This document shows positions 32,672 through 44,379 of a stretch of 64,000 bases of DNA, one piece after another. Every line of letters begins with the position of its first letter. The stretch's first letter is position 1. The notes below the pieces were generated by a model. That model did not search any database and was not told where the DNA came from. It worked only from the letters and a program-made list of their open reading frames with translations. Origin of the DNA: Capitulum mitella (Eukaryota > Arthropoda > Thecostraca > Pollicipedomorpha > Pollicipedidae); the NCBI GenBank assembly GCA_030062745.1, contig CP099839.1:14740044-14804043 (forward strand), given 5' to 3'. The position numbers were made by a program, and so were the translations under genes.

Positions 32672-33822
32672 AGACATGTTTTGTTCAAGACCAAGGAGTA
32701 TTTCGTTTTCACCAGTTTCTTCGAACATTGTTCTAGTTTCCAGATGACGTATTTAACATGATCAGGTAATATCGCAAGCCAGTTGATGGATGTGTCTGCA
32801 TCAATGCACAGAGTGAATGACCAGACAGATACTGATTAAGCGCCGCAAGGTCGCTCCTTAACAGAACCTGTAAGAACTGCTCAATCTGCCACCTGATATC
32901 TGAGGAACTGACTCGATTAAAACAGCTACTTGTCAATAATGGCTATTCATATCAAGCTCTTGAAAAATATCTGACGCCATGGCGCCAGAAACAACACAGA
33001 GAAATGACCGCAAATGTAATCAAATTAACATCAAAATTTACTACAAAAACCAAATAACCACTACCTATACGACAGATGAACGTATTTTAAAGGGCATCAT
33101 TAATAGTAACATTAAATGTGTAGACCAAGATAGCAAAATTCGTCTGGCTATTTATTACACTATTCAAAAGTTAATAACATACTTATGAAAAATAACTTAT
33201 CTGCCAAGCGTGGCAAACTGAAAAGCACCAATACAGGTTCCAAATTTCATTGTCAAAAAAAGACTGCAGGCTTCGTAACAATGAGACTTATAATGGTGCA
33301 CCAACAACAACCTTATCGCGTCGTATCACTATGCATCTTCGGGAAGGGGAACCTAAAATTCACACTGAAACAGCTCGTCATTTAGGACTTCAGCGACACG
33401 ATCTCGTGTACAGTTCTTCCGTTGTAAAACACTGTACAGAAATCAGAAGGTTGATGATTTTTAGACCATGTTCATTAGGGACCAAAACCCAGATCTAAAT
33501 CGTCAGCAACTCAGTGAACGTTTTAAAACGTTCTAAGTACATTTCCTCTTCGTCCTTCATGCCAAACGTTACAAGACTTCACTAATCACATATGTGTATG
33601 GCGTGAAATCCTTTTTTTTCAATGCATACTTGCTTGTTCTTGTGGCATTTTTATTCTGACGATGGATTATGGTATCTGAAATGTTAAACACTGATATATT
33701 TATACAGGCCAATTGACTGATTCTTTACCTGATCATCTAAAAAAGGTCCTCCGGAAACTCGAACCATGTTCCAAGCAACTTGTCAAAACGAAGTATTCCT
33801 TGGTCTTTAACAAAATATGTCT
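32672..33822 (+). mobile_element. Penelope-like retroelement remnant with inverted terminal repeats
   Basis: The ends 32672-32769 and 33725-33822 are inverted relatives (agacatgttttgttcaagac and, inverted, agacatattttgttaaagac; both reach gatcaggtaa). Between them lies the coding remnant at 32860-33536. Penelope-like elements are known for terminal repeats that can be inverted, and for a reverse transcriptase joined to a GIY-YIG endonuclease, which fits. Most of the reverse transcriptase is missing. Confidence 0.7.
32860..33536 (+). pseudogene. Reverse transcriptase C-end and GIY-YIG endonuclease remnant
   Basis: In order, with frameshifts: LTRLKQLLVNNGYSYQAL (end of the reverse transcriptase domain); a linker with DERILKGIINSNIK and NNLSAKRGKLKSTNTGSKF; the endonuclease core RNNETYNGAPTTTLSRRIT with HLREGEPKIHTETARHL; and an end at NRQQLSERFKTF-stop. 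The core resembles the GIY-YIG domains of Penelope-like elements, with Y-N-G where Y-I-G is usual. At least two frame changes (near 33185 and 33250) make it inactive. Confidence 0.75.
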
Positions 33823-33984
33823 GAGTGAAAAGATATTGCTCAAGTACACTGATATATGCGTGCGTGTGTGTGTGTGATTTCCATATGTAACTGTCGAGCA
33901 CCGTCAGGTCTGTTTTTACGTTGAATGAACGACGCGTCGGAGCAGAGCGGCGTGGTTTGTTTTAGCTGGGTAAATGATAAAATA

Positions 33985-34024
33985 GTGATCCAACGACGCC
34001 AGTGTAATGGCGTCGTTGGATCAC
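33985..34024. repeat. Perfect 17-bp hairpin
   Basis: gtgatccaacgacgcca, loop gtgtaa, tggcgtcgttggatcac. It stands alone in unassigned DNA 160 bases after the Penelope-like remnant. Confidence 0.8.
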
Positions 34025-34800
34025 CTACAATTAATCATTGCCGGGGACCGCCTAAATCTGTTACATTAGAGAACCTGTAGCGCCTAGCGTCGCAAAGGCA
34101 ATCCAATACATATAAGGCTGAAACACAGTGGCGGCAGATCGTGTTCCGGCAAGCGATCACCGGCTATTTTTCGAGCTACTTCTTTCTATACAACATCAAG
34201 AGGGCTAATGTTGAATCTCGCCAGTGAAGGGAGGAGACAATGCCTCCGTGGACGGTGCTCCCCCCCCCCCCCCCCCCCCCCGTTCCGCCGCCTATTCTGA
34301 AACTCCCATTTGTGTGCTGCACTTGAGCACCGTTGCGAACCACGCGCATAGAGCAATTCGTTTGTGTGTGTCACGCCCAGTCCCGCATTCCGGTAGTTCG
34401 GTGGTGGAGATCCTGCCCCGCCCTCGCTGTATCACGTATCCTGGGGGCTGAAAATGGCACCCAAGACATCGTGTATTAACAGAAAGACGCCTTTAAATAC
34501 CAGCTCCCTGCCAGCCCAAGCAACGCGGGGCCATCTCTCTGCACAGCTACCTTTCAGGGATGCAGGAGCGCGACAACAAATGGGTGGACCATTCGCCCAG
34601 GGGTGCCAACCTCCGTGGACATAAATGGTGGGCATACACGCGGACATAAATGGTGCTTAAGACCTAGATGAGGTTAACTACTTTTTTGCTTTTGCTCCTG
34701 TAACAATATGACATTCGATTTCATACAAGTAATATTTTGTCGTTTTCTCTACTACTTCGTTTGCTGAAGCTGTTTCAAAACAGCTGCGTCACATCTGGTT
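34025..34800. other. Unassigned DNA with a 22-base C tract
   Basis: C22 at 34260-34281 is the only feature. Length there is likely unreliable and polymorphic. No gene is supported. Confidence 0.5.
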
Positions 34801-34849
34801 TGCAAGGGGTGTCGTGTGTGCAAGGAGCACCCGATGGAGGTAATTTGGG

Positions 34850-35330
34850 TCTTAGGGGAACACGGGCTGCATGGTCACGTGGCGCCTGGAGGGGTTCCGG
34901 GTTCCTGATATGCAAGGGGGCGCCTGGCCTGTGCGGGGCGCCTACTTGGCAAGACGTGCTTCTTCGGCATGGGGCGCCAAGTTCCGTTCGGGCGCCACTT
35001 GTGTAGAGGAGGCGCCAAATATACGATGGGCGCCTGATCTGTACGGAACGTCTCGCTTGTCAAATGCGCCAAACCCCGAGGGCGCCTCATCTGTAAGGGG
35101 TAGCCTGGCCCGAAGGGGGTGCCCGCCTCGTAGAAATGCCTGGTCGGTGAACGGCGTCAAATTCTTTAAAGGCATCTTATGTGTACAAGAGGGGGGGGGG
35201 ACGCCTGGCCAGTATGGGGCACAAAGCATGAAAGGGTTGTCTGACCTGTACGAAAACGTTTACCTGTAAGGGGCGCCGTGTCCACAACAAGTGGTTGATA
35301 AATACATGGGGGGGGGGGCCGCCTGGAGAC
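34850..35330 (+). repeat. GGCGCC minisatellite, second type
   Basis: Short degenerate cycles of about 25-30 bases on gggcgcctgatctgtacgg and aggcgcctcatctgtaagg. It is distinct from the 100-107-base cycle at 26-32 kb, though both are built on GGCGCC. Overlapping ORFs in three frames are by-products. Confidence 0.65.
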
Positions 35331-35559
35331 GATGGAAGCGAAGGTCAAAAGCCCTGCTCAGCAAAAAAAGTGAGAAAACTCTCCTGATTTCGATATGTTT
35401 TTGGGACCAGTTTCAAGAGATGTTTTTATTTTCCTTCGAAACCCATTTCTGCAGTGGTATGAAGGGGGCGCCCGCACCACATGCCAAAAAAAGGAAGGCA
35501 TCTACTCCCCCCCAACTGAACCTGTGCTGCCCTTGAACGTTAAAAAATAAAAGAAGTTG

Positions 35560-36000
35560 CATTTTTGGAATTTCGGCTGCCGTCCCTCACCATACGTATT
35601 GGCGCCCTTGACACGGACGGTGACCCCATGAACCATGATAATACCCCTTTGGTCAGTTTCTAAATACGTCATTGGATCAGATGGGTTTTGCCTTCGGTCT
35701 ACGTGTAGCATTCCGTATCCGCGTACTATGCTGACGAGGCCGAAAGACGGAATAAAGTTTTTCCAGGCCAGTGCTAAATCTCGAGTGGTAAAATTGTACC
35801 TGACGACAGCAGTTGGCTCTGTGGGGTACATTTTCGCCATTTTCACTTATCCAGGACCATTTTAGGTCAGTGACCTACGTTGACCTCAGATGACCTTGTG
35901 TGGCCTTGGTGGCGAAAATTTGAACTGTGAAATATTCTTGAGTGTCAAATTCGAAATCAGCGCCAGAGTTTATCTTCAGATACTATAAAACAAGATATAT
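35560..36000 (+). repeat. Diverged relative of 39340-39560
   Basis: This shares an ordered series of words with family III (gcaatgaagttttt-like, ggctctgtgg, then TGACCT-rich ttgacctcagatgacctt). ORFs here on both strands are by-products of the repeat. Confidence 0.5.
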
Positions 36001-37856
36001 GACACTTGGTGAAATTATAGCCATGAGGCTTACGTTGTTCTGAAGCACTAGTTTAAACAAAATCGCTGAACCAAGCATGTCAAATTACATGCCATCTATT
36101 GTAGTTTTTGTTGCCAGCACTGTGACGAACAGTTTTTGCGGTACAAGTAAAGATCTGTCGAGCCGCACCAAATTTGACCCCCTTTCACCTCATTTGACCT
36201 TGAAAGTCACATCCCAGAAACATCGAACTTCTACATAACTTTCCTTAGGGTTGCATCTGCAAATCTGGTGGATCTAGCCCCGTTCGTTTTCTGGATCTTA
36301 AAGGGACAGTCACATTGACACTCCCCCCCAAAGGTATTTGATAGGCCACCCTGGCGGATGTTAAATCCGGTTGTGCCGTGTCGTGTTGGCCGACCTCTGC
36401 TCGCCGACTAAGGTTGTCATTTTTCTCTTTTTCACTTTGAAGGCCCGCCCTGTGTCCGTACACGACATGAAACCTGCATCCATGCCATCCGTCCCACGGA
36501 AACATCAAAGAATGCCTCCACAATGCAAGCTCACAGTTTAAAACTTCATTTTACACTTCGAAGACTAAATAACACTCATGGCTGGAGATTTCCGGGAATT
36601 ATTGGGGGGTCCACATAGGATTTCAGACCGTTCCTTTCCGGTCCTTGCCATAGATCTAATGTTAAAATCCCTGAGTACTTAGGGGTTCGGATCCCAGCCC
36701 CCAGCCCCCCGCCGCGCCCCGCCCCATCCCCTGGGGTATCGCTAGCCATTGTGCAGATACTTCAAAATAATGTGATGGGGCCCTTCGAAAATGCTAAGAT
36801 CATCAGCATAACAGTTCAACTGCAAAGTTCCGATGATTTTTTCGCAGTTTTATCATTACGGGACTTCTGAGAGCTCATTATAAGTCCGCAGAACCCCACT
36901 TGCTCGCCAGCAAGGCTTGCAAAAGCCCGGCTGCCTTTTCCGGCCTGCGTCGTGAGTCTGCGTGTTCAAGTGTTAGTTCTAGGCTACTGTTGACGTCACA
37001 TTGCATCAGATCACATCTTATCTGGCGAAGAAAATTCCTGCTGCTGATGTTGACACTGGCAACGGTCGCCGTATGCTTATCATTGATCATACATTCGAAT
37101 ATTGCCTTTGCATTTGATATTGCCTTTGCATCGAATATTGCCTTTGCGAATATTGCCTTTGCGGCTCGACTGTTCCTATAAACGTTTAACCAGTTTGAGG
37201 TAGACCGTAACTGCAACGCTAACTCGGAAACGGTCGATCTCAGTTTGGGGTGGTAATGTACATGGAATTGTGCTGAAAGTCGCCCTTATTAGATGCCAAT
37301 GTTGCAGTGGAGCAACTGGGTCTTGGAATATGTGGCGTACTACGTTCCTTATGTCCCGGCTTTGGCCAGGAGACATACTAACGAACGTGGTGAGGTAGGC
37401 GTTATAGAAAAAAACAGCTAAGTGTTTTAATTTTTTTTTTTTTAATTTTCGCCACGCTGCTAAGCGCATTGACTAGGCCAATGTTGCCCATTGTCTCAAA
37501 TGTTCCAATGTTTTCAGGTCCCATATCCTTGTAATGAAGCGCCGGAGCGTCAACGGAGGCTACCGGCGCGTTCGCAGGGCTTGAACTGACCTAAAACCAC
37601 TCTTATTGGTAAACGCAGAATTGCAAAGTTGCAACCAAACAGCGCAGCGGCGTTTGAAATTGCAGCAAAGCGGTCACACGCGCCTGGACAAAACAAGAAA
37701 TACACTTACATGGATGCAAAACATAGTACAGCCGTTCGAACAAAGTCCTTCGGTCTTAAGTTCAGCATGTGACGGCCAATGGCCGTTGTTGCCAGGAAAC
37801 CGTCCAAAGAACTAAAAGAGTTTAGTTCCTCTCGAGCTGAAAGGATTAATACTAAC
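36001..37856. other. Intronic or intergenic DNA below the last cadherin exon
   Basis: I found no further cadherin exon and no other gene. At 37086-37160 there are four copies of an imperfect 18-base word, attgcctttgcatttgat. A TTAAAGGGACAGTCAC word at 36298 looks like a transposon end, but no partner was found. Confidence 0.45.
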
Positions 37857-37948
37857 CTCGATAACCAGTGTACCGGCGTCTTTGTTCTCTTCCACCTGAG
37901 GCCGGTACTGATCACAGTCGGGGAACTCGGGCCGGTGGTTGTTTACAT
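37857..37948 (-). CDS. Cadherin exon 5 of 5 recognised
   Basis: This 92-bp exon encodes the linker and first strand of a further cadherin repeat: DVNNHRPEFPDCDQY, then VEENKDAGTLVIEV. The acceptor TTACTTTTACAG and the donor GTTAGT at 37851-37856 are both good. The phase matches exon 4 exactly and the exon ends in phase 0. About 2.6 kb of intron separates it from exon 4, part of it a repeat of the TTAA-C family. The continuation lies at lower coordinates. I found no further exon between 35.5 and 37.8 kb, so the gene may be broken or have long introns. Confidence 0.85.
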
Positions 37949-38227
37949 CTGTAAAAGTAATCAGCCACAGTCACCGCGACGGATATCAACATCACAAGCC
38001 ACTGCCCGTCCGCAGACTGCCTCTCAGTCTTCATTGAGAAAACCTGGCCGTACACAGCGTTGCTGCCAATGAAATCACTGATGGTTATAGCGTGGGACCC
38101 TACGGCCAGGTATTTACAAGAAAATAACATTGCTGATCAGTCTAAAAAAAGATATCGGCGCCGGCCACTGTTCTCAGACAGACACCAGGCTCTGGACATA
38201 GAACACTGCCGCAGTCGGCGGAGAGTT

Positions 38228-39720
38228 TTAACATGCGCTCTGGCGGAAGGGTCAATGTGACCCATCTAGGGTTTTTCTAAACATGTCGCGAACGCTGCTG
38301 AGCAGGCGAACCAAATTTAGCCCATCTGTACCAAACTGAATAGCGGATCTTTTGATGTTAAACCGATTGTCAAACTCACTGAAGATCGTCAAATTAGACC
38401 GGACTAAAGTCTGGTCGCCATGGCGCTCCCTTTTTGTACGTTCTTTAACTCTCCGCGAGGAACCCATTTGAGAAAAACATGATCTGGCACGTTGTTCAAT
38501 CGGACGCTTGCGCTGACGGCTGCCAATCGATGAGTCGAAGAGCATTCGATAGTCAGCAACCGACCCGCATCAGACTGGTTGCGCTGGCGCTCACCGTTCG
38601 TAAGTGATTGAGCTCAATGCGCTCAGCTCATTTGAGAAGAACATGAATTGGCGCGTTCAAGACCGCCAAACGAGAGCGAGTGAAAGCCAGGGCATGATTC
38701 TCTTAGCCTACCATTTCCCGGGCAAATTTCAATCTGTTGTCAAAAAAATAAGGTTTTAAGGACGGACTTACGTCAGCGACAGGTAATTAAAAAAAAACTT
38801 GGTTGATCCGAGTTCAGGTCATGACGTCATGTTATGCTCAAAAGTTGAAAACTATATGTATTTCCAAACGCAAAACCTCCGCTCTAACCGTCTCAGCTTA
38901 ATACCGGATATACATTAAAGGCCACTCCATGATGTACCAGTGAACCAAGTTTCAGGTCGACGTCAGACCACGTCACGGACTGATGATCAAGAATGCAGAT
39001 ACCCAAAAAAGGCAGGTACCCATTCTTGTAAAGCCAAGCAATGGAAAGCCACCAATTTCTCATTCAATGTCTGGTCCAAGGTCAAAATGGCACAAAACAA
39101 TATGAGAGGATGACCGAACACACATTCCAATAGTTTTTACCTTTTCAGAATCATCTGTTGTCACTGGAATGAGAGGAAGTCGACTGGCCTCGATGGACCT
39201 TTTTTACAAAAAAACTTACTGTCCTTGGTGCTTTTGAACGCTGCTTTTGAATTCAGCACCCAAAATTACCCGCACATGGTACACGTTGCACCAATAGGTC
39301 TCAAGGAAAAGTAGTTGAGATGGGTTGTGTTTGCGGTCTAGCATTTCGGGCCATTCCCGAATGCTGTTCTCAGGAAGCGGAGGACGCAATGAAGTTTTTT
39401 ATTTATCAATGTTAAATGTCTGATGTAGCGGTAAAATGGTACCGGATGAAGATAATTGGCTCTGTGGAGCACATTTTTGTGATTTCCACTTTTCTGAGAT
39501 CAAGTCAGTTCAGTAGCTTAGCTTGACCTCGGATGACCTATCCCGTAAATTGGGCTGTTCTAGTTCCGTTACTTTTTTAGATCTCAGGGTGACCGGCCAT
39601 CCGCGTAGGTGCTAAATTTCAGTGAAGACAAGAAGAGTTCAAAGATGAAATAGTGTCTGGACTCACTTTTCTGAGAGATACCAAGAATGCGTTACGGTAT
39701 TTGTGGTCATTACCAATGAC
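38228..39720 (+). mobile_element. TTAA element family III, second copy, in a cadherin intron
   Basis: It starts TTAACATGCGCTCTGG and is collinear with 24211-24765 plus 25996-26240. Its later part (about 39340-39560) matches 35600-35900, as in ttggctctgtggagcacatttt versus ttggctctgtggggtacatttt. It lies between cadherin exons 4 and 5. Its right terminus is uncertain and no transposase was found. Confidence 0.55.
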
Positions 39721-39849
39721 TTATCAACAAAAAAGTATATATTCTGGCGTCACCCGTTCATGATGACGCAAGACAAAAACTTCTAGCGTTCATGAGTCTG
39801 CCAGCTTGTTTCATCGTGTGAGAGTTGTCAGTGGAACAGACGCAAGGAG

Positions 39850-40320
39850 GGTACCAGGGAAATTTGCGAGAGTTGTTTTGAAACCCTCTAAATATATTTT
39901 TACGCAGTACGTAAATTATGAATCGACTTTAGGACCGCAAACCACAACCCAGCTATATCCATTCAAAACGCCAACTAAATGTGGAACATCCCCAAAACCT
40001 AATGTCCAAACAGGACATCTCAGTTCACGAAGCCCAGTACTCATGATAGGATGCGAGGAATACAAGGACTGTTCAAACATTATGGGAAATAGCATATAAG
40101 AGAAATTCGTGAGAAGTCGGTTGGAAACTCCTCAAATATATCTTTATGCATATCTCACGGTATGAATATTGTGGATCGACTTCTAGGATCACAAACTACA
40201 AATTGGCTATCTCAGTTCAAAACAGGATCTGAAGACGGAACATTCCGTAAAATCTAATGCCCAAGCAGATCTCCTCTGATCAAGCCCACTATCCACCGGA
40301 ATGATCCTATGTAATGATCA
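39850..40320 (+). repeat. Pair of diverged direct repeats, about 230 bases each
   Basis: gcgagagttgttttgaaaccc ... atatatttttacgcagtacg ... atcgactttaggaccgcaaa at 39866 on is repeated with changes as gtgagaagtcggttggaaac ... atatatctttatgcatatct ... atcgacttctaggatcacaa at 40107 on. The 97-codon ORF here is a by-product. Confidence 0.65.
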
Positions 40321-40562
40321 GTCCAGTGCAGTCCACTAATCCCATCTTGTGGGGCCCAGTAGTCCAGTACACAGACCACTGAACCCGTCTCATGGCACCC
40401 GCCACACAGTCAAGTGATTTCTCCTCGTCTACCTCATGTGCAGACCAGTGATCACATCTCACGGAGCCCAGTGTGCAGCCCAATGACGAAAGTCCTCGGA
40501 GTCGACCACAGCCACCCAGTTCTCCCTCTCCGGGCCGGGTCTGGGTTTCTGATCATTCTGAC

Positions 40563-40704
40563 CTATGATGTGCACAGTGACAACGGCTGTGTCGTCCTGG
40601 CCGTGGGTGTCACGAGCCAACACCGTGAACCGGTACTCGTCCTGACTGAACGTGAAGGGCTGCGTCACCAACCGAATCACGCCCGTCTGATGGTTGATCG
40701 TCAA
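40563..40704 (-). CDS. Cadherin exon 4 of 5 recognised
   Basis: This 142-bp exon reads LTINHQTGVIRLV, then YRFTVLARDTHGQDDTAVV, ending VTVHII plus one base. This is the second half of a cadherin repeat: F/L.I...TG.I, then Y..TV.A.D.......A.V.V. The acceptor TTTCTTTGCGTCCGCAG is good. The donor GTCAGA at 40557-40562 leaves a G that completes the Asp of the DVNNHRPEF linker in the next exon. The reading frame stays open past this donor, but the extra residues do not look like cadherin. Confidence 0.87.
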
Positions 40705-41842
40705 CTGCGGACGCAAAGAAAGCGATGTCATCGCTGGAAATGTACGTCTCAAACCATGGCACGAAACTGTTTAGAATGCGTAATGATTAAGCCAGAGAAC
40801 TACAACAATCATGGCTGTAATACCACTAAACATTAACAATGGCCGACTTTTCCAGAACAGGAACGTTATTTTGCCACATACAAGCATTATTTGGCATTTA
40901 ACTGTATCTTCTTAAATGACGTCAATTCTAATTTCTCTTTGAGCACGATGAGGGACTACCAGGGACAGTTTTCCTCTTCGCGTTTCCGCCATAACGTGAG
41001 CAAATCAAACCCGATTCTTCTTTAGGAAAGGCAATTTCAAATTTTCAGTTTTGTTTTTAAACAGATTGCTACTCTCGTGCTAAGGCGGCCATCAAAGGAC
41101 GTGTTACTGTGACGTCGCATGCTTAATAACATACGCCATTTTCAGGCACGATCTGTATCCTTGTGACAGATACTTTCAACGGTGCACATTGCTCACAAGA
41201 AGTTAAGAGGGATGCCCACAAGATGCCCTGGATGTGAGGCATCATACCATGCAGGTCGTACCTAACTCTGCGTAAGTCAACAATGGTTGCTTTTGTCCTC
41301 ATCAGTGCCCATTTTACTTCGTTTGGGAAAAGCGTTCGTCTCTAGAGAGCAGAATATTCAACGCAATGGGGATAACGAAGCAGGTATGACGCTCAAGCGT
41401 TTTCGTGCAATTCTCCATCTATGACATCTAAAAAGTAAAAGAGCAGTAATGGCCTAATTTGCTGTCGTAATCTACGATAACTTCGGTCCATTTTCTTTAC
41501 AGCACAACTACATTGTCCGACATCCAGTGGAAACTTCCACATCTGTCGCGTTGTTCACGTGTTTCTCAAACAGGTTACACATTATACAACGAATGTAAAG
41601 GTTTTGACCTGACTTGGGGTATCATTATTGGCCTTGAATTCATGAAATGGGTCTAACCTCAATCTGTGCAATGACTAGAGAATGATTATCATTGGTATCA
41701 CCTACACCCACCTATTAGCTGCGATATTAGACAAGCACAAAACAATACACAAAATGCAATGTGGAAGATGGCGCATTGCCTTAAAACGTGTTAAATTACG
41801 TGGTGAATGCCGATCAACAACCAACGTACAACATAAAGCCAC

Positions 41843-41946
41843 CATTTCGTAATCCTCAGTGTCCTCTTGCCCCGCAGACTGCTTGATGAAATACCTGATG
41901 GGGTCGGTATCAGGGTCACGAGCCACCACTGCGCGTACCAGTGACC
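41843..41946 (-). CDS. Cadherin exon 3 of 5 recognised
   Basis: This 104-bp minus-strand exon encodes SLVRAVVARDPDTDPIRYF and then IKQSAGQEDTEDYEM. V.A.DPDTD..I.Y.I is the central calcium-binding A.D.D motif of a cadherin repeat. The acceptor CCCTTCAG is strong. The donor, after ATG (GTGGCT), is weak, but it gives phase 0 and lets the next exon continue the repeat with LTINHQTGVI. This exon lies outside the duplicated block, just beyond its visible edge. Confidence 0.82.
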
Positions 41947-42259
41947 CTGAAGGGAATACCAGATATCCGTGAATGGTGCTGGTTAGCTATGGAAGACAAT
42001 ATCGTTGCTGCTTCTTATGGTGTCATAAAAGCCCTTGCTGTTCCCTCCAAAAGCGATAATCTGTCTTCTGTCTGAGAATATCCGTTTGATTGTTTTAACT
42101 CGAGACTGATTTCGAGCAGCCCAAGTGGCCGAGAAAAGCTCTTAGCCACTTAGGAGATAGCCATCTGGTTATGGTTGTTCCCGAAACGGCTAGAAATCGC
42201 AGTTCAAAGGGTGATTTATTTCTCTCCTTCGTTGAGGGGGGTTGCACGTTTTTCCTTAC

Positions 42260-42367
42260 CTTCAGCGGCGTTCTCGAAGACGTTGGCATCGTAAGAGTCT
42301 TCAGAGAACTGGGGCGGCTTGTTGCCCGAGAGAAGAACCGTGGTAGAAGCCACTCTGCTCGGGTCGT
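42260..42367 (-). CDS. Cadherin exon 2 of 5 recognised
   Basis: This 108-bp exon encodes the end of one cadherin repeat and the start of the next: STTVLLSGNKPPQF, then YDANVFENAAEG. Its donor GTAAGG is at 42254-42259 and its acceptor is TTTAG. It ends in one base, G, which combines with GG of the next exon to give Gly. The junction then reads ENAAEGSLVRAVVARD, the usual EN..G..V..V.A.D signature. The canonical DxNDN linker is reduced to S-G-N-K, so calcium coordination at this linker may be altered. Confidence 0.87.
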
Positions 42368-43496
42368 CTAAACGATTTCAGCGACACGTCATCGTCAGCA
42401 ACCAATGTACCCCGAGGTAAATCTCTCCGGACTGAAGCTGTATTAGGTCTTGGGTGAGTTTGCAACAACAAGGCAGAAGTATAAACAGATCATAGACGTT
42501 CAGTCATCATATCGACGAATGCCATTTATTGGGGTGTGGATACTTAGGTGATTCTGGGAATCGTCGTAATTCTTGAAATTTTCTCATTGTAATCTGGCAA
42601 CTTTCAAAGGCTCTTCTGACATTTGCAATGGAAAATACAAACGATCAGAAGCAATATAGTTGACGATGTACACGACGCAGCCTTCATTAGGGCTCATTGA
42701 CTCTTCTTTAGACTAAACCGTCACCGTAGAGTGGTGGATACAACGTGGGACAACGAAGTCCGTCGTGTAGTAAACACTGGGTGGGAATCTCAGAACGGGC
42801 ATCTTTATATAGCTCGAGACTGCGAGGGTGGGCCGATCATGGAACTCCCGTCACGATGTTGCACGGCACGATAAACGTCCACTAAAGCCATCTGATTCAG
42901 TGTCTGCGACAGAATTTACTCCATATCTGGGAACACTTAGATGTAGCAGTCCAGCCACAAACTTAACTTAGCACTGACCCTGATCCCTACGCTACTCATT
43001 TCGACGCCCTCGGGACAAGTTATAAAATCGAAAAAAAATGCGATTCTGTTCAAAATATTCATGTATAATTTTGTTTGAATTGGCGCAGTCTGTAACTCTT
43101 TGCAAAAATAGACGTTTTTTCTTATGCAGCCTAAGCGGGCTGAAGTGGACAGAGCTGGGATCATACCGTTGTTTCAACAAACGTGGTCGTTACAATGAAC
43201 AACAGTTATCATAAAAGTAATCGCTGGCTGTTAGTATGAAACTTCATGCTTTTAAAACGCGTTCAAGAAAAGCAGTTCCTTGTCAGCTCGCTGCTGCTTG
43301 AGTCGTAGTTGTTGCTTACCTATGTTTTTCTAAATGCATTTCAGTCCCATGGCCGGCCATGGAGTTGAGCAAGGTCTTACGAATGATTTCCTGAACACCT
43401 AATATCCTAACCTGGGCTCGCGTCTTGAAGGGCTCCGGGGTACCTGACGACCTGGCCTGAACCCACGCCAAAGTTTCATAAGACTGATCATCTCAC

Positions 43497-43650
43497 CTGG
43501 GCTCACGGCGAACACGGTGAAGTTGACAATGTCGGCACTCGCCAGCTCCCTACCAGACGTCTTGGCATACACGTTGCCGTCCTCGTCAATGCGAAAGCGC
43601 CGGCCGTCGTTGACGCTGTACCGAACATTGCGTGCTCCTGAGGCCGGAAG
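43497..43650 (-). CDS. Cadherin exon 1 of 5 recognised in the main gene copy
   Basis: This is the block-2 copy of the exon at 1438-1591, with the same splice sites and reading. In transcription order it is the most upstream exon I can support. It encodes the second half of one extracellular cadherin repeat (NVRYS, then FRIDEDGNVY, then FTVFAV) and ends with a single G that completes an Asp codon with the next exon. More exons upstream are expected, because cadherins begin with a signal peptide and contain several repeats. I could not identify them in 43.7-60 kb. Confidence 0.82.
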
Positions 43651-43748
43651 CTGTAGGCAGTGGATTCGTCACGTGCGAAGGCGCATCCATTGAGGACATT
43701 GGCAGGGGACCATCTGTAGCAGATTTCTAATTGCCTGCGTGATAGTCC

Positions 43749-44379
43749 AGCTAGTGACGACCATGCCCGTGCCAGTCTTTCTAGCGAGTCAAACAAAGAG
43801 AAAATCTTCTAACTCCAACTTCTATTCACTTCAAAGTCATTCGCCAAACACCTACACCGCCACCCACACCATACGGAGTCCCTTCCACTAAGCGTTCAAA
43901 ATTACAGGAGCATCGCTGACGACGAGTGGTGCGCTATTATCAGTCCCTACAAACGTAAATGATCCAGGCCAGGATGTACAAAAATGACGTGGCGTAAGCC
44001 AATGCGAAAAGGTAGCATAATCAAAGGAGGGGCGTAAACAGGTGGCGTGAGGAGTTCTAGACCAATCAGATTTGGCGGTATCGTATGGCGATTCCAAGAA
44101 ACATTGTTTGTCGCTTACACTGACTTTTTCACCGGGAAGTATCGGGTCACATTACTGATAAAGAATGTCATTTAGCATAATACTCCCACTGTTGAAAGTG
44201 AGACAACCCTGGGCATCCCAGACGTGTTTGTCTGAGAATATCGAACTCGACCTTGAATGGTTGAACAATGGGTCGGTTCTATAGATGGAGATATTTGTAG
44301 GATTATTCTACAATTGTATTTCAAGCTTCTTTAGAACCGAAGGATTCTTCGGTTAAGAGAATAATTTTCTTAACATCAT
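43749..44379 (-). repeat. Interspersed repeat X, inverted copy (block 2)
   Basis: This is the same element as at 1690-2320, carried along in the second block. It lies upstream, in transcription order, of the cadherin exon at 43497-43650. Confidence 0.7.

Noticed and set aside
36670..36700. GGTTCGGATCCC as a possible tRNA B box
   Set aside because: No A box at proper distance and no cloverleaf could be drawn; it is followed by a C-rich run.
37176..37469. Possible further cadherin exon on the minus strand
   Set aside because: The 97-codon frame shows none of the cadherin calcium motifs and no in-phase splice pair.
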